Source: Rhodoferax sp.
Lineage (GTDB): Bacteria; Pseudomonadota; Gammaproteobacteria; Burkholderiales; Burkholderiaceae_C
DNA length: 5,003 bases
Assembly: GCA_028292305.1 (NCBI GenBank)
Contig: JAQGMQ010000391.1
Location: 1-5,003, forward strand
Reading direction: 5' to 3'
This document shows, piece after piece, positions 1 to 5,003 of the stretch. The notes below the pieces were generated by a model. The model was not told the DNA's origin. It searched no databases and saw only the letters and a program-made list of their open reading frames with translations. The translations under genes were made by a program, and so were the position numbers. Positions within the stretch are counted from its first letter, which is position 1. Each line of letters starts with the position of its first letter.

Positions 1-31
1 TGCGACAACGATGCGCCACGCTCATCGTGCG

Positions 32-60
32 TTGACTTATAGCTATTACTAGCATAGCAA
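32..60 (+). promoter_or_regulatory. Candidate sigma-70 promoter with an overlapping dyad upstream of mntH
   Basis: TTGACT (32-37) is followed after 17 bp by TAGCAA (55-60), a good -35 with a weak -10. An inverted repeat GCTAT (42-46) / ATAGC (54-58) lies in the spacer and overlaps the -10, where a repressor would act. The stretch 51-60 (AGCATAGCAA) resembles one half of the enterobacterial MntR box as I recall it, but the matching second half is absent and the dyad here runs in the opposite order. Metal-responsive control is therefore only a suggestion. An alternative -10, TATACT at 91-96, sits six bases before the ATG and has no convincing -35. Confidence 0.35.
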
Positions 61-102
61 TTTCAAGCAGAAGCAGGCGGGCGCCTTACCTATACTCGCC
101 CC

Positions 103-1419
103 ATGTATTCCCTGCCCCGCACCGCCACCGCCCCGTTCTGTCCCTCCGAAGTCGCGGGCAGCGTGGCGGTCGATGCGGGGTTGCCGTTCCATAAGAAGCT
201 GCTGCGTTTTGCCGGGCCGGGCCTGCTGGTTTCCGTGGGCTACATGGACCCGGGCAACTGGGCCACCGACATCGAATCGGGCTCGCGTTTCGGCTACGGG
301 CTCTTGTTCGTGGTGCTGCTGGCCAGCCTGGCGGCGATGCTGTTGCAGACCCTGTGTGTGCGGCTCGGGCTGATCGCCCAGAAGGACCTGGCGCGGGCCT
401 GCCGCGACCACTACCCGACCGCCGTCAACCGCTTCCTGTGGCTCGGCGCCGAGCTGGCCATCGTGGCCTGCGACCTGGCCGAGGTGCTGGGCAGCGCGCT
501 GGCGCTGCATCTGCTGTTCGGCGTGTCGATTCCCGTCGGCATTGCCATCACCGCGTTCGACACCTTGCTGGTGCTGGGCCTGCAGGGTGCGGGCTTTCGC
601 CGGGTGGAGGCGATCGTGCTGGGCTTGGTGGTCACCATCGCCGGCTGCTTCGTGGTGGAGCTGGCCATGTCGCAACCCAACTGGTTCGGCGTGGCGATGG
701 GCTTCGTGCCGAGCCTCGAGCGGCTGCAGCAACCCGGCGCGCTGTACCTGGCGATCGGCATCGTCGGCGCCACGGTGATGCCGCACAACCTGTACCTGCA
801 TTCGAGCATCATCCAGACGCGGCAGGTGACACCCACACCGGCGGGCCGGCGCGAGGCGGTGCGTTTCGGCACCATCGACGCCATGGTGTCGCTGTCGCTG
901 GCCTTGCTGGTCAACGCGGCCATCATGGTGCTGGCCGCCAGCGCGTTCAACAGCAACGGGCACCGCGAGGTGAGCGACATTGCCGACGCCTACCGCCTCA
1001 TCGAGCCGGTGGTGGGCAGCGCGCTGGCGGCCAGCCTGTTCGGCATCGCGCTGCTGGCGTCGGGGCAAAGCTCCACCTTCACCGGCACCATCGCCGGCCA
1101 GATCGTGATGGAAGGTTTTCTCGATCTGAAGATCCCGTGCTGGCAGCGCCGCCTGTTGACGCGGGTGGTGGCGCTGGTGCCGGCGTTCGTCGGCGTGTGG
1201 TGGTTCGGCGACGACGGCATCGGCAAGATGCTGGTGCTGAGCCAGGTGGTGCTGAGCTTCCAGCTGCCCTTCGCCATGTGGCCGCTGATCCGCTTCACCA
1301 GCAACCGCAAAATGATGGGCGAATTCGCCAACGGGCCGGTGCTGAAGCTTGCCGCGTGGAGCCTGTTCGCGGTGATCAGCGCGGCCAACGTGTGGCTGGT
1401 GGCATCGGTGTTCGGCTGA
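103..1419 (+). CDS. mntH: Nramp-family divalent metal (Mn2+/Fe2+) transporter MntH
   Basis: This is a 438-residue inner-membrane protein of the Nramp family, which imports Mn2+ and other divalent metals with proton coupling. Family signatures are complete. DPGN at residues 49-52 lies in the unwound part of helix 1, and ATVMPHN at 223-229 lies in helix 6. By family knowledge D49, N52, A223 and M226 are the metal ligands. GQSSTFTGTIAGQ at 321-333 is the conserved loop motif. About eleven hydrophobic segments can be placed, roughly at 33-48, 65-87, 112-130, 138-160, 168-188, 212-234, 255-282, 303-325, 350-369, 374-397 and 415-436, matching the usual count. The ATG at 103 gives a normal N-terminal tail before helix 1. 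No Shine-Dalgarno is visible ahead of it. The gene appears intact and monocistronic, and converges on the PLP-enzyme gene with a 3-bp gap. Nramp assignment is secure; Mn2+ preference is inferred from the bacterial subfamily. Confidence 0.95.
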   Translation: MYSLPRTATAPFCPSEVAGSVAVDAGLPFHKKLLRFAGPGLLVSVGYMDPGNWATDIESGSRFGYGLLFVVLLASLAAMLLQTLCVRLGLIAQKDLARACRDHYPTAVNRFLWLGAELAIVACDLAEVLGSALALHLLFGVSIPVGIAITAFDTLLVLGLQGAGFRRVEAIVLGLVVTIAGCFVVELAMSQPNWFGVAMGFVPSLERLQQPGALYLAIGIVGATVMPHNLYLHSSIIQTRQVTPTPAGRREAVRFGTIDAMVSLSLALLVNAAIMVLAASAFNSNGHREVSDIADAYRLIEPVVGSALAASLFGIALLASGQSSTFTGTIAGQIVMEGFLDLKIPCWQRRLLTRVVALVPAFVGVWWFGDDGIGKMLVLSQVVLSFQLPFAMWPLIRFTSNRKMMGEFANGPVLKLAAWSLFAVISAANVWLVASVFG

Positions 1420-1422
1420 GCC

Positions 1423-2574
1423 TCATGCGGCCTGCGCGCCGAACAGCTCGGTCATGAACTGCGTCGACTTCAGGCCCGTGCCGGTCAACAGCACCACGGT
1501 GGTCTCGTTGGCGCGGATGTCACCAGCCTCTGACAACACCTCGATCGCCGCTGCCGCGCTCGACGAGGTCGGCTCCGTGTAGAGCCCTGTGGCGGCCAGC
1601 CCGCGCACCGCGGCGGTGATCTGCGCTTCGGTCAACGGCACGGTGCGCCCGCCCGAGGCGCGAATGGCCTGCAGCAATTCAACCAGGCGGATCGGGCTTT
1701 TGATGGCCGTGCCTTCGGCAATCGTGGGCGCCACGGCACGCGCCACGGGTGTATCCACCCCCGCCTGAAAGCTCGCGTCGATGGGCGAGCAGTTGAGCGG
1801 CTGCGCGGCAAACAGCTTCGGTAGTTTCCTGATCTGCCCCGCCGCCAGCAGTTCGCTGAAACCGATGTGGCAGCCCAGCACATTGCTGCCCGCGCCGGTG
1901 GGGATGATGATGTTGTCGGGCGCCTTGAAGCCCAGGTCTTCCCACAGCTCGTAGGCGATCGACTTCGTGCCCTGCAGGAAGAACGGGTGCCAGTTGTGGC
2001 TGGCATAGAAGATGTTTTCCGACTGGCGGATGGCCTCTTGTTCCGACGCTTCGCGCGGGCCGTCGATCAGTTGCACCTCGGCCCCGAACGCACGAATCTG
2101 CGCCACCTTGGGCAGCGGCGTGTAGGCCGGCGCCAGGATCTTCACGCGCATGCCCGCCGCTGCCCCGGCCGCGGCAATGGCGGCACCGCCGTTGCCCGAG
2201 CTGTCTTCCAGGATGTGGTCCACGCCGAGTTGCTTCAGGAACGACACCATCACCGAGGCGCCGCGGTCCTTGAAGCTGCTGGTCGGGTTGAACCATTCGA
2301 GCTTGAAGAACGGCGCCAGGCCGCCCCAGGTTTTCTGTACCAGCGGCGTGCAGCCCTCACCCATGCTGGCCGTCTGGCGGATGTCGAGCGGCAAGGCGGC
2401 GCGGTAACGCCAGATCGAACGTTCGCGGGTGTCGATGTCGTCGCGGGTGATGCCGGGCAGCGGCGTGACCAGCAGCGGATGGCCGGCGTCGGACCGCCAG
2501 CGGCGGTCGCTCAGCGGGTAGTGCTGGCCGGTGCGGGTATCGATGTAGCGGGCTTCGGTTGGGGTGAGTGGCAT
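1423..2574 (-). CDS. Threonine synthase-like PLP-dependent (fold-type II) enzyme
   Basis: This 383-residue cytosolic enzyme belongs to the tryptophan-synthase-beta/threonine-synthase PLP fold. NPTSSFKDRG (residues 96-105) places the Schiff-base lysine at K102. SSGNGGAA (125-132) is the substrate/cofactor loop. PTGAGSNVLG (225-234) is the glycine-rich phosphate-binding loop, and TGTGLK (364-369) is the C-terminal cofactor-contact motif. Residues 10-34 align in outline with the zinc ribbon seen in many ThrC-like proteins, but the CxxCG positions read D12/T15 and R27/A30, so no zinc site remains. The start at 2574 is chosen because AGGAG lies six bases upstream. A longer reading to 2718 runs through a repeat element and is unlikely. 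It is probably co-transcribed behind the OCD-family gene after a 195-bp spacer. Reaction unknown: beta-elimination/dehydration or beta/gamma-replacement on an amino acid is plausible. Housekeeping threonine synthase is less likely because no hom or thrB is nearby. Confidence 0.9.
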   Translation of the reverse strand: MPLTPTEARYIDTRTGQHYPLSDRRWRSDAGHPLLVTPLPGITRDDIDTRERSIWRYRAALPLDIRQTASMGEGCTPLVQKTWGGLAPFFKLEWFNPTSSFKDRGASVMVSFLKQLGVDHILEDSSGNGGAAIAAAGAAAGMRVKILAPAYTPLPKVAQIRAFGAEVQLIDGPREASEQEAIRQSENIFYASHNWHPFFLQGTKSIAYELWEDLGFKAPDNIIIPTGAGSNVLGCHIGFSELLAAGQIRKLPKLFAAQPLNCSPIDASFQAGVDTPVARAVAPTIAEGTAIKSPIRLVELLQAIRASGGRTVPLTEAQITAAVRGLAATGLYTEPTSSSAAAAIEVLSEAGDIRANETTVVLLTGTGLKSTQFMTELFGAQAA

Positions 2575-2580
2575 GTGGGT

Positions 2581-2585
2581 CTCCT
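2581..2585 (-). promoter_or_regulatory. Ribosome binding site of the PLP-enzyme gene
   Basis: On the minus strand AGGAG is followed by six bases (ACCCAC) and then ATG at 2574. This is the clearest Shine-Dalgarno in the window and decides the start of the threonine-synthase-like gene. It also implies the distal gene is translated independently and not by coupling to the upstream gene. Confidence 0.75.
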
Positions 2586-2610
2586 GGAGGATGGATGGGT
2601 GTTGGCGGTT

Positions 2611-2712
2611 CGCTCCCTCCCCTCTCGGGGGCGGGCTGGTGACGGGCCAGGCGTGGTCATGTCTGGATCGCCGTGCCCCCATCCCAACCTTCCCCCGGCG
2701 GGGAAAGGAGCG
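2611..2712. repeat. REP-like element with inverted ends inside the operon spacer
   Basis: The 195-bp spacer between the two minus-strand genes contains a C/G-block element of about 102 bp. Its ends are inverted: CGCTCCCTCCCC at 2611-2622 against GGGGAAAGGAGCG at 2700-2712, pairing except for one mismatch/bulge. Each end also holds a small hairpin of its own: CCCC-tctc-GGGG at 2619-2630, and TTCCCC-cggc-GGGG-AA at 2690-2705. Blocks like CCCATCCCAACCTTCCCCC are common dispersed intergenic sequence in Comamonadaceae genomes as far as I recall; this is memory, not a search. It carries no transposase and no believable gene. It may stabilise or attenuate the transcript between the two genes. Confidence 0.6.
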
Positions 2713-2769
2713 AGACAAGGGCTGGGTGATCGCGCGTGCCGGCCTTTGGCTGGAAGGTGTTGCTTGCGT

Positions 2770-3753
2770 TCAGCACGGCCAGGCCAGCCGCTGCCCCAGC
2801 CCCCGGGCTTCGGCGGCCTCGACCAGCGCGGCGGCCACCACCAGATCCTGCAGCGCGAGCCCGGTCAGATCGAAGACGGTGATGGCAGCCGGCGGGCGCA
2901 CCCAGGCCGGCGTCTGGCCCAGCAGCTCGCCGATTTCGGCGGTGGCGCAGCCGGTCACCCATTGGCCTTCGCCCACGGTTTGTGCCTGCAGGCGGTCGTC
3001 GACCACCACCAGCGTGCTGCGCTCCAGCAGGCCGGCTGGCAGTTCACGTTTGCCGCGGGTGTCGGCCCCGACGGCGTTGATGTGGGTGCCGGGCCGCACC
3101 GCGTCCAGGCTGAACAGCGGCAGCCGGCTGGGGGTGGCGGTGATGACGATGTCGGCCGAGGCCACGGCGGTGTCAGCGTCGGTTGACAAGGCCACGCGGC
3201 AGCGCGCCGCGAATTGTTCTTCGAAGGCCTGGTTGGCTTGCCCGTCGGCCGTGACATACACCAGCTCGCGCACCGCGGGGCAGGCGCGCAGCGCGTAGTC
3301 GATCTGGATGCGGGCCTGCACGCCGGCGCCGAAGACGCAGAGGCGCTGGCTGTCGGCGCGGGCCAGCACGGCGATGCCGATGCCGCCGGCCGCGCCGGTG
3401 CGCATGGCGGTCACGTGGTTGCCGTCCATCAGGCAGCGCGGGCGGCCCGTGGCGGGGTCGACCAGCAGGATGCTGGCCTGGTGCGCGTCGAGGCCGCGGC
3501 CAGGGTTGGCCGGCCAGAAGCCCGCGGCCTTCAGGCCGAGCAGCGCGTTGCCCGCGATCTCGCCGGACTTGATGCCGAACACCGCGCCCGCGGCAATCGC
3601 CTCGCGCACCAGCCCGAAGCTGCGACCGGCCCCGCTGCTGTGTGCCATGAAAGCCTGGCGCACACCGTGCAAGGCGGCGTCGTGGGACAGCAGCGCGCGG
3701 ACATCGGTGCCGTCGAGCAGCAACAGCGTGGGCACATCGGAAATGGGCTTCAT
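2770..3753 (-). CDS. Ornithine cyclodeaminase/mu-crystallin family NAD(P)-dependent enzyme
   Basis: This 327-residue cytosolic protein is of normal length for the family, which includes ornithine cyclodeaminase, L-alanine/L-arginine dehydrogenases, pyrroline-2-carboxylate reductase and iminosuccinate reductase. Visible motifs are the substrate-side K75 in GLKAAGFWPAN, DGNHVTAMRTGAA (110-122), the Rossmann loop FGAGVQARIQ (141-150), SADIVITATPS (199-209), INAVGADTRGKRELP (225-239) with the conserved D231 and K235, and the C-terminal TVFDLTGLALQDL (292-304). The NAD(P) loop argues for redox or redox-assisted chemistry on an amino or imino acid. The exact substrate cannot be read from sequence. 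The ATG at 3753 is preferred: the reading frame further upstream begins in the -35 box of its own promoter, so that longer start is impossible. ATG at 3768 (five residues longer) remains possible. Neither has a Shine-Dalgarno. It is first in a unit with the PLP-enzyme gene and divergent from the regulator. Confidence 0.9.
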   Translation of the reverse strand: MKPISDVPTLLLLDGTDVRALLSHDAALHGVRQAFMAHSSGAGRSFGLVREAIAAGAVFGIKSGEIAGNALLGLKAAGFWPANPGRGLDAHQASILLVDPATGRPRCLMDGNHVTAMRTGAAGGIGIAVLARADSQRLCVFGAGVQARIQIDYALRACPAVRELVYVTADGQANQAFEEQFAARCRVALSTDADTAVASADIVITATPSRLPLFSLDAVRPGTHINAVGADTRGKRELPAGLLERSTLVVVDDRLQAQTVGEGQWVTGCATAEIGELLGQTPAWVRPPAAITVFDLTGLALQDLVVAAALVEAAEARGLGQRLAWPC

Positions 3754-3766
3754 GGCGGTTTCGATC

Positions 3767-3807
3767 ATTTGTCTAGTTATGGAAAATATATCCAATATTA
3801 GACAAAT
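3767..3807. promoter_or_regulatory. Probable operator O1: long inverted repeat bracketing the promoter
   Basis: ATTTGTCTA at 3767-3775 and its exact reverse complement TAGACAAAT at 3799-3807 are 9-bp perfect arms symmetric about position 3787. The inner TGGA (3780-3783) and TCCA (3791-3794) are also symmetric about that point. Arm centres are 32 bp apart, about three helical turns, so two protein units would sit on the same face. The arms enclose the -10 and start site of the OCD-family gene. The natural candidate ligand is the divergently encoded PAS-HTH regulator. Confidence 0.65.
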
Positions 3808-3813
3808 AGTCAA
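3785..3813 (-). promoter_or_regulatory. Sigma-70 promoter of the OCD/PLP-enzyme unit
   Basis: Read on the minus strand, TTGACT (3813-3808), a 17-bp spacer and TATATT (3790-3785) form a near-consensus promoter. Transcription should start near 3778, giving a leader of about 25 bases to the ATG at 3753. Such a strong core promoter in a GC-rich genome is usually kept in check by a repressor. The flanking ATTTGTCTA arms are well placed for that: one lies just after the -35, the other just after the predicted start. Confidence 0.75.
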
Positions 3814-3861
3814 AATTTTTCTGCCGACGTTCTGTTGCCAGGCATCAGCTACGATGTCCTC

Positions 3862-3876
3862 TGGACAATTTGTCCA
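3862..3876. promoter_or_regulatory. Probable operator O2: palindrome upstream of the regulator gene
   Basis: TGGACAA-T-TTGTCCA is a perfect 7-bp-arm palindrome centred on 3869 and ending 20 bases before the regulator ATG. Its right half, ATTTGTCCA (3868-3876), differs from the O1 arms at one base. Its left half read on the other strand, AATTGTCCA, differs at two. Extra TGTCC (3855-3859) and GGAC (3884-3887) elements flank it. A weak -10-like TACGAT (3850-3855) would start transcription at about O2, which suggests autoregulation. Confidence 0.6.
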
Positions 3877-3896
3877 AAATATCGGACGCCGCGCCC

Positions 3897-4517
3897 ATGA
3901 CCGCCACGCAAAACAAACATCTGCTCGCCGAGCTCAAGCACATCGCCGAGGGTCTGGGCAGGACCTTCGCGCCGTTTTGCGAGGTGGTGGTGCACGACCT
4001 GTCGAATCCGAAGAACGCCATCCTCGCGATCGAGAACAACCTGAGTGGCCGGCGCGTCGGCCAGCCCGCCACCGAGCTTGGCCTGGCCCGCATCCATGAC
4101 CCGGCGTATCCGGTGGTGATCGCCAACTACGCCAACCAGTTCGCCGACGGCCGCAAGGTGAAGAGCACCTCCATCGGCATCCGCAACGAGGCCGGCGACT
4201 ACGTGGCCGCGCTGTGCCTCAACGTGGACCTGACGCTGTTCGGCGGCATCCAGGCGGCGATGGCGCAGTTCACCGGCACCGAGTCGGGCGCGGTGGCCGA
4301 GACGCTGGACGCGGCCAACGCCGACCGCATCCGCCAGACCATCGACGACTTCGCCGCGGCCCGGGCCAGCACCGCGCGCTCACTCAAGGCCGCCGACCGC
4401 AGGCAACTGGTACAGGACATCAAACGCGCCGGCTACCTGGACATCCGGCGGGGCGCGGAAATCGCCGCCGCCCACATGGGTGTTTCTCGCGCCACCGTCT
4501 ACAACGACGCAAAATAG
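3897..4517 (+). CDS. YheO/DauR-type PAS-HTH transcriptional regulator
   Basis: This 206-residue cytoplasmic DNA-binding protein has the two-part build of the YheO/DauR family. The N-terminal YheO-type PAS domain spans about residues 7-115 (FCEVVVHDLSNPKNAILAIENN at 27-48, then KSTSIGIRNEAGDYVAALCLNVDLT at 89-113). The C-terminal HTH_22-type domain spans about 147-206, with QDIKRAGYLDIRRGAEIAAAHMGVSRATVYNDAK covering its helix-turn-helix. DauR of Pseudomonas aeruginosa represses genes for D-/L-arginine dehydrogenases, one of them an OCD-family enzyme. Here the neighbour is again an OCD-family gene, transcribed divergently, so local control of that unit is a sound inference. The ligand is unknown. 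ATG at 3897 is chosen; the in-frame TTG at 3870 lies inside operator O2. No Shine-Dalgarno is seen before the ATG. Confidence 0.88.
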   Translation: MTATQNKHLLAELKHIAEGLGRTFAPFCEVVVHDLSNPKNAILAIENNLSGRRVGQPATELGLARIHDPAYPVVIANYANQFADGRKVKSTSIGIRNEAGDYVAALCLNVDLTLFGGIQAAMAQFTGTESGAVAETLDAANADRIRQTIDDFAAARASTARSLKAADRRQLVQDIKRAGYLDIRRGAEIAAAHMGVSRATVYNDAK

Positions 4518-4520
4518 GCT

Positions 4521-4606
4521 CACCCCCAAGTCGCTCACTTGGTGGGGCTCTCCCCCCTTGCTGGGGGCGACACCAGCGGCCGGGCGAAAACCGTTCCGCG
4601 GTGTCC
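4521..4606. repeat. Triple-hairpin intergenic repeat downstream of the regulator
   Basis: Three hairpins follow one another, starting three bases after the regulator stop codon. The first is CCAAGT-cgctc-ACTTGG (4526-4542), extended by CCC/GGG across a bulged T. The second is CCCCC-ttgct-GGGGG (4553-4567). The third is GACACC-a-GCGG (4569-4579) against CCGC-GGTGTC (4596-4605), with one bulged base. There is no T-run, so it is not a standard intrinsic terminator, though it could still end or protect the regulator transcript. It looks like a dispersed Comamonadaceae intergenic repeat as I recall such sequences; copy number cannot be seen from this window. Confidence 0.6.
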
Positions 4607-4644
4607 CTGGAAGAGACAGTCGCGCGGGCGCGCTCGCCAAAGCC

Positions 4645-4679
4645 GGCAGGTGGCAGGTGGCAGGTGGCAGGTGGCAGGT
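4645..4679 (+). repeat. Five perfect tandem copies of the heptamer GGCAGGT
   Basis: The units are 4645-4651, 4652-4658, 4659-4665, 4666-4672 and 4673-4679, all identical, 35 bp in total. A decayed copy follows (GGCAAGGT, 4683-4690), and AGGTAAAG occurs twice (4676-4683 and 4687-4694). The array lies in non-coding sequence. A heptamer does not keep frame, so translation through it is not expected. Such arrays change length by slipped-strand mispairing. Confidence 0.9.
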
Positions 4680-5003
4680 AAAGGCAAGGTAAAGCTTTTT
4701 GGCCCCGCACTGCCGTGCCCGATCCGCAAATCGCCCGCGATCCCTTGCCCCGCCTGAGCGCCGCCCCAGCGAAGGCAGGCCACTGTCGAAAAGTTTGTCA
4801 GCTGGGCGACGCAAAATCGCGGTAGATTGGCGGACCAAGCTGTGCCGGGGTCTGGCGCATTGCTTGCTTGCCGCTGAACAGCGACGGATGAGGTGCTGCG
4901 AACGCTGTTACGCACGTGGTACAGGCCCGGCAAGGAACACGCCAGCGCCCCTACAGTCAACCTGCTTGTTAACTTGCCGACCCGTCTGCCTGTTAGTCCA
5001 AGT
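4680..5003. other. Intergenic region without a convincing gene
   Basis: No reading frame here has a recognisable protein motif, a ribosome site or a family-like composition; the longest frames run back through the heptamer array and the hairpin repeat. No tRNA, rRNA or intrinsic terminator is visible. Two things stand out: a -24/-12-like element at 4853-4868, and a dyad AACAGCG (4877-4883) / CGCTGTT (4903-4909) whose left half overlaps a tighter palindrome CGCTG-AA-CAGCG (4872-4883). The region may be the long upstream region of a plus-strand gene beyond the window. Confidence 0.5.
4853..4868 (+). promoter_or_regulatory. Possible sigma-54 (-24/-12) promoter
   Basis: TGGCGCA (4853-4859), four bases, then TTGCT (4864-4868) keeps the invariant GG and GC ten bases apart. 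It matches the TGGCACG-N4-TTGCW consensus except at two positions of the -24 element. Any transcript would start near 4880 and leave the window with no gene yet seen. Chance matches of this quality do occur, so this is tentative. Confidence 0.25.

Noticed and set aside
8..28. Hairpin ACGATG/CATCGT at the left edge as a terminator of an upstream gene
   Set aside because: The stem is short, has no T-run, and no upstream gene is visible.
49..1068. Long open frame antisense to mntH
   Set aside because: It is rich in H, Q, R, G and A with no family motif, and lies fully opposite a well-supported Nramp gene. Such shadows are expected at this GC content.
1423..2574. Calling the PLP enzyme thrC
   Set aside because: The zinc ribbon cysteines are lost, no threonine pathway genes are adjacent, and it is linked to an OCD-family gene and a DauR-type regulator; the fold is clear but the reaction is not.
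2575..2718. A 48-residue N-terminal extension of the PLP enzyme
   Set aside because: It would translate the REP-like element, and the internal ATG at 2574 has a proper AGGAG site.
1867..3186. Long plus-strand open frame across the PLP-enzyme gene, the spacer and the OCD-family gene
   Set aside because: It spans two recognised minus-strand genes and a repeat, and its composition is that of a GC-rich shadow frame.
3754..3813. An N-terminal extension of the OCD-family protein starting with TTG at 3813
   Set aside because: That TTG is the first triplet of the -35 box TTGACT, so it lies upstream of the transcription start.
4535..4960. Minus-strand open frame of 141 residues (and overlapping ones) downstream of the regulator
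   Set aside because: It reads through the heptamer array and the hairpin repeat, and has no motif or ribosome site.
4966..5003. Integron attC-like or phage attachment site, suggested by GTTAAC, GTTAG and the ACTTG/CAAGT dyad
   Set aside because: The GTTRRRY and RYYYAAC core boxes are not both met, and no integrase or cassette gene is present.

Overview
The window comes from a GC-rich bacterial chromosome, most likely a betaproteobacterium of the Burkholderiales (Comamonadaceae-like). That placement is inferred from strong G/C third-position bias, protein sequence character and the style of the C/G-hairpin intergenic repeats. No rRNA or other marker gene is present to prove it.

Layout. Positions 1-102 are a promoter region. 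At 103-1419 (+) lies an Nramp-family divalent-metal transporter (MntH). It converges, with only 3 bp between stop codons, on a two-gene minus-strand unit. The promoter-proximal gene of that unit is an ornithine cyclodeaminase/mu-crystallin family NAD(P)-dependent enzyme (2770-3753). The distal gene is a threonine-synthase-like fold-type II PLP enzyme (1423-2574). Between them is a 195-bp spacer holding a REP-like inverted-repeat element. Divergent from this unit, across an unusually AT-rich 143-bp region, is a YheO/DauR-type PAS-HTH transcriptional regulator (3897-4517, +). The rest (4518-5003) has no convincing gene. It holds a triple-hairpin repeat, five perfect copies of a heptamer, and a possible sigma-54 promoter pointing out of the window.

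How the genes may work together. The regulator/enzyme intergenic region has a near-consensus sigma-70 promoter (TTGACT-N17-TATATT) for the enzyme unit. Four copies of a 9-mer close to ATTTGTCYA form one inverted pair that brackets the promoter and one compact palindrome next to the regulator gene. This looks like a locally regulated amino-acid metabolism module. An OCD-family imine/amino-acid oxidoreductase beside a DauR-type regulator recalls the arginine-racemising dauBAR locus of Pseudomonas. A fold-type II PLP enzyme paired with an OCD-family enzyme recalls the beta-hydroxyaspartate cycle, ectoine catabolism and siderophore diaminopropionate synthesis. The substrate here is not known. The PLP enzyme keeps the threonine synthase core, but the cysteines of the N-terminal zinc-ribbon-like segment are lost, so it is probably not the housekeeping ThrC. 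The metal transporter seems unrelated to this module.
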